Shown in pieces: positions 56,990 through 64,000 of a DNA stretch of 64,000 bases (position 1 is its first letter; each line of letters starts with the position of its first letter). The position numbers and the translations under genes are program-made. The notes under the pieces are model-generated. The model did no database searches, had not been told where the DNA came from, and worked only from the letters and a program-made list of their open reading frames with translations. The DNA is from Pachyseris speciosa (Eukaryota; Cnidaria; Anthozoa; Scleractinia; Pachyseridae), in contig JAEMWC010000004.1 of the NCBI GenBank assembly GCA_016490735.1, forward strand, positions 296,001 to 360,000. Direction: 5' to 3'.

Positions 56990-57430
56990 CAGTTTTCTAA
57001 ATATTGGATGGTCTTTATGGCCATTTCATTCAGACATCTTTCTCGAGGAAGTGAGCAGCACAGAAGGTAGATGAAATCTAGGCTTGAATCGGACATCAAT
57101 CTATATCATACTCATAAAACTCTCGTCCTAAAGGAAAGCACTGGAACCTCGATTTGTTGTCCTAACCGACATAGAGATTATTTTTAATGTCTGGTGTTAT
57201 CAATGGCAACGGTTCTTTTAATTTCCAGGTTTTCAACTTCTATCCGGGGGAAGGAGTAGGGGGAGGGGAGGGGGGGGGGGGTCCTTGAGTAGAGGTATTA
57301 CTAAGGCTAAAACTGGCTGCATTTTGTCGTGTTTTTGTTTTGCTCGTTTGCTTGCTTGTTGTTGTTTGTTTGCACTTTTTTACGTTTTAGGAAATCATCA
57401 TGTGTACAAATACGCTAATGATTGCACTCG
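56300..57430. other. Intronic DNA with duplicated segment and AAT array
   Basis: Two related segments, about 56500-56670 and 56730-56860 ('tgagtcatttag..', 'caattcatgtaaat' / 'caattaatttatgcaaat'), indicate an old duplication. (AAT)n at 56950-56988. A G run at 57261-57281. No gene. Confidence 0.5.
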
Positions 57431-57433
57431 ATC

Positions 57434-57873
57434 ACCGTAAAAGCTCTATTAAGCCCCCCCCTCAGGTACGGGGCTTATTTCATTTCAGGCGTCGCTGACG
57501 TGAGGGGCGGGGACTTATTAGAGAGGGAGGGGGGGTCTTCTTTCAAATCTGAAACCCGCCGCTTTCGTCTTAAAACAGTTTTTGTATAAAACTCAAACAA
57601 CTGCAGTGAAATTATATTATTTAATAAAGAGCAACAAACAGTATTATGTGTTTGAGTGTATATTTGCTTAAAAACAAGCCAACTGGGCCGAATAAAGTGG
57701 ATTTCACAACAGGGAATAGGAGGGACTAATTACAAAATCTCATGTCCACAAATTGGAGAATAGGGGGAGATTATTAGAGAGCGGGGCTTATTACAAAAGC
57801 TGACTTCCAAACGAGGGGATTATGAGAGACAGGGGGTTAATAGAGACGACGGGCTTAATAGAGCTTTTACGGT
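57434..57873. mobile_element. 440-bp TIR element with perfect 23-bp ends
   Basis: 57434-57456 (starting ACCGTAAAAGCTCTATTAAG) is the exact complement of 57851-57873. Inside, several 'cttattagagag' and 'ttaatagag' words repeat with G/C-rich spacers. It ends 30 bp from the splice donor of the gene B transmembrane exon. A degraded relative lies at 42800-42935. Target duplication not resolved. Confidence 0.88.
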
Positions 57874-57902
57874 ATATTGCAACAGTACTACTCATAAAGT
57901 AC

Positions 57903-58301
57903 CTTTGGTTTATCTTACAACCCAGGAAAAAGACAGCGACAAGAGCAATGAACACGAGTCCTCCCACGGAGGCAGCAACAATCAGGATCAGTGGCGTTGA
58001 TTCTTTTTCTTCTTTATCATCTTCGTTTTTGTTTTCCAATTTGTCTGAGGAGCCCTCTACAGGCGCAACACTATCAATGGTGCTGTCCATAGATTGTTCA
58101 ATGTTTGACATATCGCTTTTTATGATGTCTTGTAAGATGTCTTTGTTAACCACGGCACCTCCGGACACCCCTTGAGGAACGCTCAAGTAGAAGGCCAGCA
58201 AGGTGATTTCGGGATCATCAGGCGACTGCTTTGGATACCCAGGTAAAATATGAACCATATCGGGCGTAAATGTCATCTCTGATGATCGCCTTCGGCGAGA
58301 T
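57903..58301 (-). CDS. Gene B exon: SEA-like domain second half and transmembrane helix
   Basis: A 399-nt exon, acceptor TTTAAG. The donor GTACTT (57902) was chosen over GTAAGA at 57918 because only it gives phase 2, required by the last exon. It starts 'RSRRRRSSEMTF', a furin-type site, then 'TPDMVHILPGYPK', 'EITLLAFYLSVPQG' (beta strands) and 'DILQDIIKSDMSNIEQS' (helix). An acidic spacer (NKNEDDKEEKEST) and a helix of about 24 residues 'PLILIVAASVGGLVFIALVA' follow, ending 'GCKINQR'. Type I topology. Confidence 0.8.
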
Positions 58302-58740
58302 CTTAAATAAAATGGAAAACAGACCAGTTAACGGCCAAAAAAAAAAAAAAAATGGGGAATTGTACTCAGTACAGGTGTTTTCACTAGTTCCATGCACACT
58401 GTGTAATTGGCGTCGTACAGCCTTGTTAGATTATGATGCAATTATCTTGTGATGTTATTTCAGCTTGGATGGTTTGCCATCCCTTTATAACTCTGCCTTA
58501 GAAAAGCAATAAACCTTAAAGGTTACTTCAAAAAAGCCTTTATTTAGATGAAATACATGAGTCATCTAGCTATATAATCCGGCAAGAAGAAGTTCGAATA
58601 GCTGGTACCTCATTTAAATTCGATTCCGCGAGAAAAAAATGCGGCAGTTATTTTTATCAACTTATAAAACATTTAATTAATGCATTAATGTAATTATTTC
58701 GTTTCATGAAATTTACGATTAATTTTATTAACTTGTCTAC

Positions 58741-58835
58741 CTTTTTGGCTCACACTGTACTCCATCGTTTTCACAGTATTCTGATGCTGCTCTTGCTACC
58801 TGATTTTTGAATGCATCCTCCATGTCCTGGTCCCA
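58741..58835 (-). CDS. Gene B exon: SEA-like domain, helix and Cys pair
   Basis: A 95-nt exon, acceptor TTTGCAG, donor GTAGAC, phase 0 in and phase 2 out. It reads 'WDQDMEDAFKNQVARAASEY' then 'CENDGVQCEPK', an amphipathic helix followed by two Cys. With the preceding 'VMLRLRDLDIS' strand and the following strands it makes a beta-alpha-beta-beta-alpha order as in SEA domains. Confidence 0.78.
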
Positions 58836-59424
58836 CTGCAAAGGAAGGGCATCTCACAAGTGAGGTTTAATGTGACTAGGGCGATGCATTAATTAATTCT
58901 CAGCTAACTACAAGAAGCAAAAACGATAAATATCGCATTATTTTTGGCCAATGTTGTGGTATAAGCTGGCCACGGAGGAGCGTACCTTGAGCAGTTTAAA
59001 CTCTTTTAAACGACAAATAAGGAAGAAAGACTTAGCGATGTTGATCGAAAATGAAGGATGCAAGAATTGTAATTTATGCACAAGCTGACATTATATTTAT
59101 GTTCTTAGGTTATGAATAGACTTTTCTCTAGATTTCATTCGCAACTTTTATAGGTATCTTAGTCATTTTTTAAAATCGTAATTTGTATATAGATGTATTT
59201 TAGTTTTTAACTTTTAATTTGTGTCACCAATTAGCGAAAGCTAGAACGACTGACACATGAATAAAGTTACTTACTTACAGTTGAGGGCAGTGCAACACTA
59301 GAACAACCGAATAAGGGCTAACAAGCATCTCTGCTCAGTCATAATTTTGATTAAACATGGCAGGAAAATGAGGTCTGTAACGGTACCATGGGAAATGAAA
59401 ACCACTTAATTTTAAGTATAATAC
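58836..59424. other. Gene B intron, no repeat recognised
   Basis: AT-rich. The segment 59100-59280 ends with 'aataaagttacttacttac' and resembles a LINE/SINE 3' tail on the plus strand, not assignable. Confidence 0.4.
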
Positions 59425-59603
59425 CTTGCTGATGTCCAAGTCCCTGAGCCGCAACATAACCGATTCTTTTTCCTGCTCCACTGATGGCGTTTGAGCGGCA
59501 GATGTACTTTGCTCAGAAGTCGTTGGGAGCTTAGTGGTGTGATTAGCTGACCCAGACGTCGTTGGGAGCTCAGTGGTGTGATTACTTGACCCAGACGTAG
59601 GTG
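59425..59603 (-). CDS. Gene B exon: Ser/Thr-rich linker and first SEA-like strand
   Basis: A 179-nt exon, acceptor CAATAG, donor GTATTA, phase 1 in and phase 0 out. It holds a tandem 14-residue repeat (TSGSSNHTTELPT / TSGSANHTTKLPT) with N-H-T glycosylation sequons in each, then 'SEQSTSAAQTPSVEQEKE' and 'SVMLRLRDLDISK'. It is a mucin-like stalk, probably heavily O-glycosylated. Confidence 0.82.
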
Positions 59604-59621
59604 CTATTGACAAAGATAATA

Positions 59622-59972
59622 TTAGGGAGCTTTAGCAACGAATTGAGTAACGGTAACGAAAACATCAAAATATAACTTTTCGTTTTTGTAAGCCTTTCTT
59701 TTCTTTCCATTTGTGTAACTTGGAAAATGCGAACGAACTGTCTAGGAAATAAACTATTATGAACGGCATTAAAGGAAGGAAACGAAAGAAAATGTGACGT
59801 CACGCGCTCAGCTTCCCCATAAAATATAAAATTTGGTCATTGGGGGTTGTTGTTTAATGAACCAAATGTAAAATACTGTACAGAGTCATTGTTTTTGCCT
59901 TAGTCATTAAAGCTCTTGTTTTGTCACCGGTTTCCGTTGCCGTTGTCGTCCTCGTTGCAAAAGCTCTCTATT
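59622..59972. mobile_element. 350-bp TIR element in gene B intron
   Basis: The left 'gggagctttagcaacgaatt', 'gtaacggtaacgaaaac' is matched in inverse by the right 'gtttccgttgccgttgtcgt', 'cctcgttgcaaaagctctc'. An end of the same type is seen at 46440-46520. No coding capacity. Confidence 0.75.
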
Positions 59973-60025
59973 ACTTTTAACACGAGTAATTAAATAGAAT
60001 CTAAAAACAGAAATATTATATATTA

Positions 60026-60190
60026 GTATATACCACACAAGTGAATAGTGCTTTTCACGCGCTCTGATTGGTTAACTCGGAGGTGATTAGCAAGTACTAT
60101 TCACCTCCGAGCAGCCGGAGCGCGAGATTTTACAATTTCCGACTGCTTTTCGGTATATTGTCACACATAAATTAATGTTTTGGTCCTCAG
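60026..60190. mobile_element. Hairpin-containing MITE, family 2, copy 2 (gene B intron)
   Basis: Opposite-orientation copy of 24340-24575, with the same central stem (CTCGGAGGTGA / TCACCTCCGAG at 60076-60111). A segment of about 60 bp present in copy 1 between 'aatgttttggt' and 'cctcagtgtcggtgaaagtg' is missing here. Confidence 0.82.
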
Positions 60191-60715
60191 TGTCGGTGAA
60201 AGTGGTGGATAATTGTTAAATAGCAAAGGCAGCAAAAAGACGGCGTTATAACTATTAATAACAAAAACTAGTCTGATTAATAATACATCACTAGAAGATT
60301 GGAGCAAAATTGCTTGTTTATATGTTTCCTTTTAACGTACCTTTCTTCTTGTATTGCTATAATAAATAATCACCGTGGTCATCGTGATGATCAACATATA
60401 GAGCGGTTTTCAATCGAGTGTCGAAAGTAATTATGGTTTTACTTTGGCTTTGCATTACTTTGCTCTGTGATTGGCCAGGAAAACTCGTGCCACTTTCTTA
60501 ACCAATGAGAAGCAAAACCAAAACCAATTGTGATTTGCACACGCGTATTTTCCCGCGCTTTACGCCAGCTAAATGTTATTGCTTCGTATTCTGATTGGCT
60601 CTTTGCACTGCTTAGTTCTGTTGTGATTAGTCTGAGTAATTGCTTTGGTTTTTGTTTTACAACACTGAATTGAAAATACATTTTACCAAATATAAATGAG
60701 ATTTAGTGGAATTAC
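60191..60715. other. Gene B intron, no repeat recognised
   Basis: The frame 60439-60681 (minus) is unsupported; several 'gattggc' / 'ccaat' words occur. Confidence 0.4.
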
Positions 60716-60862
60716 CTCCACAGAAGCCACATGTCTTTCGACAATTTTCCATTGACCAATTGAAGTATTGCATACAAAAGCCATCAGCACTTATATGAGG
60801 AGGACAGTTCGTTGCGTCCACACATTCAACCGCTGGGGTTGTTACTGCTGAGGTTGTTGGAT
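60716..60862 (-). CDS. Gene B exon: ShK domain 2
   Basis: A 147-nt exon, acceptor TTTGCAG, donor GTAATT, phase 1 on both sides. A Thr-rich lead (DPTTSAVTTPAV) is followed by a six-Cys ShK module: 'CVDATNCPPHISADGFC' then 'MENCRKTCGFC'. Spacing ends in the characteristic C-x3-C-x2-C. ShK modules are common in cnidarian extracellular proteins; the channel-blocking Lys-Tyr pair of the toxin is not evident, so a structural role is likely. Confidence 0.9.
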
Positions 60863-61064
60863 CTGCAATTTCAATAAAATGCATAAAAATTTATTCTAGT
60901 AAAGACACCCTTTAAAGCGAAGTGAGCGATTGTGTTGGCTGTGAAGCCCGAGGCTTTTCATAATCACGACCTAACTAAATCAAAAGTATTTAGCTAAGAC
61001 ATGTCATCAACTAAGATTCAATACTAAGTGACAAAGGACACTACTTCGGGGTATTGTTTATCAC
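60863..61064. other. Short gene B intron between ShK exons
   Basis: About 200 bp, nothing recognised. Confidence 0.6.
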
Positions 61065-61181
61065 CTTGACAGAAGCCACAGGTCTTGGCGCAAAATATTT
61101 TTGTGAAGTTGAAAAATGTCATGCAGGAATTCCCAGACAAAAATGAGGCGCACAAACTGACACTTGCTTGATCAAAGCAAC
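61065..61181 (-). CDS. Gene B exon: ShK domain 1
   Basis: A 117-nt exon, acceptor GTTTCAG, donor GTGATA, phase 1 on both sides. It reads 'GCFDQASVSLCASFLSGNSC', then 'MTFFNFTKIFCAKTCGFCQ': six Cys with the ShK ending C-x3-C-x2-C. One module per symmetrical exon points to duplication by exon shuffling with the exon at 60716-60862. Confidence 0.9.
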
Positions 61182-62273
61182 CTGAAACAAATACAATGTA
61201 TGACCAGTAATTAAATAAACTAAACAAATAGACAGACAGGTCAGAGGGAAGGAGATATAGACAGAGCAAGAGAATGAACACCGAGATGCATGATCATGAA
61301 GTTTTTCTAGTCTATCCGAGAGGCCTTTGTTTAAACCTGCCCAACCTACTTCATAATAATCGAATAAGGGAAGAATTAACGATTTAAACCTGTTACATTT
61401 TTTAATGCAAATTACCGTCTATTGACATAAATCAGTTTCCGGATTACAACCGTTTAAATAGAGGGATCAAAACGTTCCTTTGCAATTTCGGGTAAACCTT
61501 GCGCTCAGGAAGCTGTTGAAAGCGAGGAAAAGTAGGTGAAAACCATGAAATTTTCATGTACATCTGGAAACACCATAGGCAACAAATTGTATCCAAATTT
61601 AGTCAGTGACATGAACCTGTAGCGCCATTAATGTTGCTGCCCGGAAACCGTTCTCAGCTTAAATTCTCGGCCGGCTGCAGCGAACCAAAAACATTCATTT
61701 GGCCCTGGTTCGAGGCATTTGATGTCACAACCTCATTGGAAGTCACCTGTCAATCTAGCAACAAGTATTAATGGCAAGGCCACCCTATATTCTTAAAAGC
61801 GGTATATAGTTATAATCACTTTCTGTCGATTTAAACGTTGCCAAATGACTCTATAACAAGGACTTTTAGAATAAGAAATGTTAAAGGGTTGTTGATAAGA
61901 AGCAAAGTTTCTTTGGCGAAAAACGGTCAAACTTGTTTTAAGCTACCAAGGCCGGAATAACTGTGTTAGCGAGGTAACCAGCGTGGTTTCACCAGGACAG
62001 ATGCTCGTCAACATAAACACCTAAATACTAAGCTGACTTATCTTCCTGTGTCGGATCATCGCCCATTTTGATTTTGAGAGGAAACGTCAATTGGGCGAAT
62101 TGAATTAAGAACAAACTAATAAAAATCCGTCTTAACAATGAGAGAGAGAGGGAGATAGAGATAGGGAGATAGAGATAGAGTGCTAGAGAATTAAAAAGAA
62201 ACAAAGAAATAAAGAAAGAAAGAAAGTGTATTTAGACTAAACGGATATTTTATGGTGTATTTCCTGCTTTTAC
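61182..62273. other. Gene B intron with GA-rich microsatellite
   Basis: (GAGATA)-type repeats at 62141-62182 and GAAA repeats to 62227. No element boundaries recognised. Confidence 0.55.
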
Positions 62274-62391
62274 CTGCTGGACTAGGTGTGGGACTAGGCG
62301 TTGAACCCAGACAGCTGCCATTGTAAATCGATACATCATCGATAGCTAGATCACTGGTATAAGAAGATCCTGCTATTCCTTCAAACGTTAC
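62274..62391 (-). CDS. Gene B exon: MAM domain third part and Pro-rich linker
   Basis: A 118-nt exon, acceptor CTGTAG, donor GTAAAA, phase 0 in and phase 1 out. It reads 'VTFEGIAGSSYTSDLAIDDV', 'SIYNGSC' (last MAM Cys intact), then the linker 'STPSPTPSPA'. It is homologous to gene A exons 26082-26166 and 23826-23910. Confidence 0.9.
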
Positions 62392-63672
62392 CTACAGGGA
62401 ATTGTATCATTAAAAGAAATGCTTGTATTGTACAGAAGCGTTACACAGAAACTAGAGTATCATGGTAAAACAAATTTTCTAGCTAATTTCTTTGGATAAA
62501 TGGATGCGGGGGGTTTTGTAAGCGCTTTAATTTTCAGCGCATTGTTTTCATCAGCTGTAAATAAGGAAGTTTCTTATTACGCGGGATACTGAAGGCAACC
62601 GCGTCAAGGTTTCGGTCGATTTCCGTTTCATCGTAGTCACAAACTGCATTGTTTTTGTTTTACTTGATTAACCAATCAGAAGCCACCAACTGCGCGTTTA
62701 GGGGGTACTAGAGAGTCTGATTTCGTCAGCTTAGGCTTAGTTTATATTTCAGATCAAAATGGCTTTCCTGTTGATGTTTACAAGATTGTATTTCGACAGT
62801 CTCCGAACTAAAACACCGCTTTTTAATACTATAAATCAAAAGAATAGGTTGTTAAAAACACTCGACAGCTTAAACGGTGGAAACCAGTTTGTTCAACCCG
62901 ATCTCAAGCTAAAGGGATGTAGAGTTTCTGTTTGAACGCTTCTGAGAATTCACTTTGCAAAAACTTACAGGTTTGAATGTAAATTTTTACCGTGCTTTTA
63001 TATCCTTAATCGTCGTTTAATTTTAAGCAAATGATCAGCGAATCTAGTTTGTGTAAAAATGTGGTCAGTTCGAGTGAATAAATAGTGACTCGCAATCATT
63101 GCATTCGTGTTGCTTTACTCAAGGCGAAAATTAAACGTCTTTACTTTTGAACCGTAAATAAAAGCTTACCCGGAAAAAAATTCCCTTACTAAAAACATAT
63201 GAAGAATTCAATTCTGCAGTTACTCACGTAATTTATTTGCTTTGATTTTTGTGTATTAGTCCGAAACTTGTTTGTCATCGATCGAACCAACAAGTTCACC
63301 AATTGAATCAGTATTTTCACTTTATTGCGTTTTATATATTCTGAAGTTGCTCACATTTCTTTGCTTTGGTTCTGTTTATTGAACCGTGAATAATTTGATG
63401 CCAGTGTGCCATCAATCGAACCAAAATTCATACCAATCGAGCCATTGATTGCGTTCACTTGTCAACTTATCGAATGATGTTTGTAATACTATACTGATTT
63501 TTTTGGTTACATTTGCATTTCAATTTATTTGTACGTTGGAAAACATTCCAGCTGAGGGTAGCCATTCAAATTTAGTGTTACTGTCATATCAACTAAAGCA
63601 TCCCGAGGGAACGCCTGTAGGCGTCTTGTTGCAGGTAGAATAAGCGAAACAAACAAAACCCGTAACACTTAC
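62392..63672. other. Gene B intron, no repeat recognised
   Basis: AT-rich. Motifs 'atcgaaccaa..', 'accaatcgagcc' recur at 63285-63450. The frame 63449-63643 is unsupported. Confidence 0.45.
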
Positions 63673-63905
63673 CGTTTGTCCTAATGATATTGTTTTTGAA
63701 GCTTTTCTCCAGTAGTTGCCATGGTTTCCGGATTCATTGAAAACTCTCGCTGTTCCACTCAAGACAATCAGAGATCCCATTGTGATTCCATGCATGTGAT
63801 AATAGAACGTTAAACAGCCCAGTCCAGCTCCTGGTACAAAGACTTCAAGCTTGGCGTTATCTCCTTTTCGTCTCGGCGATGATGTCTCGATGTACATGTA
63901 ATATC
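63673..63905 (-). CDS. Gene B exon: MAM domain central part
   Basis: A 233-nt exon, acceptor TTTAAG, donor GTAAGT, phase 1 in and phase 0 out. It reads 'YYMYIETSSPRRKGDNAKL', 'CLTFYYHMHGITMGSLIVL', 'GNHGNYWRKASKTISLGQT', all standard MAM core motifs. The first third of the domain (F-D-x-G-L-C) must lie beyond 64 kb, so gene B is partial here. Same exon lengths and phases as MAM 2 of gene A. Confidence 0.92.
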
Positions 63906-64000
63906 CTTAAATAAAGAGAAAGAGAAGATGAAGACGGCACCCAATTTTGCTTCCGGTCCTGCCCATGGTTTACAAAAAAAGCCAAAAGGTAGTGATAGAG

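Larger units (their letters stand above)
53049..57902. other. Gene B last intron, filled with mobile DNA
   Basis: A 4.9-kb intron that holds, from low to high coordinate, a P2X7-like remnant, a TA array, a Penelope-like element, SINE copies, TA/GTAT arrays, an AAT array and a TIR element ending 30 bp from the donor. Confidence 0.7.

Noticed and set aside
57910..57919. GTAAGA at 57918 as the donor of the transmembrane exon
   Set aside because: Although a stronger consensus, it leaves phase 1, which does not match the phase-2 start of the tail exon; kept only as a possible alternative isoform.
60716..61181. Secreted ShK toxin gene
   Set aside because: Both ShK modules are symmetrical phase-1 exons inside a larger membrane protein, with no signal peptide or toxin-type precursor next to them.

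Overview
The window looks like nuclear DNA of an anthozoan cnidarian, most likely a stony coral or sea anemone (inference). It is AT-rich and gene-poor. Genes are split into small exons with GT-AG introns. The only convincing host genes encode mosaic extracellular proteins built from MAM, ShK, fibronectin III and trypsin modules, a combination typical of cnidarians. The rest is a dense mix of decayed LINEs, a Penelope-like element, Ty3/Gypsy and hAT relics, tRNA-derived SINEs, many short terminal-inverted-repeat (TIR) elements and microsatellites. No bacterial operon, CRISPR array or rRNA gene was seen.

Host gene A lies on the minus strand between about 35.3 and 23.8 kb. Its exons agree in splice phase and encode, in order, an unassigned extracellular module, a fibronectin III domain, a trypsin-like serine protease with all three catalytic residues and Asp189, and two MAM domains each split over three exons. 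Two exons carry a frameshift, and one MAM carries a cysteine-to-phenylalanine change. The gene is therefore either decaying or affected by sequence errors. Its first and last exons were not found.

Host gene B lies on the minus strand from beyond 64 kb down to about 52.26 kb. Eight phase-compatible exons encode the C-terminal part of a MAM domain, two ShK domains, a Ser/Thr-rich linker, a SEA-like juxtamembrane domain interrupted by a polybasic furin-type site, one transmembrane helix and a 193-residue acidic cytoplasmic tail. Its 5' end is outside the window. It reads as a cell-surface receptor or adhesion-type protein and has not been matched to a named family.

Layout. 0-12.6 kb: no host gene; a palindromic minisatellite, a duplicated and inverted repeat pair about 8.5 kb apart, and several TIR elements, one with an empty site preserved in the paralogous copy. 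12.8-16.9 kb: two GATC-rich satellite arrays. 17-21.5 kb: a SINE and a CR1-like LINE with an SGNH-esterase ORF1. 22.8-23.7 kb: a Myb/SANT-like remnant, a spliced-looking tyrosine-recombinase exon and a perfect hairpin. 23.8-35.3 kb: gene A with repeats in its introns. 35.5-52 kb: intergenic, with SINEs, TIR elements, and hAT, R2-like LINE and Gypsy relics. 52.3-64 kb: gene B, whose 5-kb last intron holds a P2X7-like remnant, a Penelope-like element and a foldback SINE cluster.
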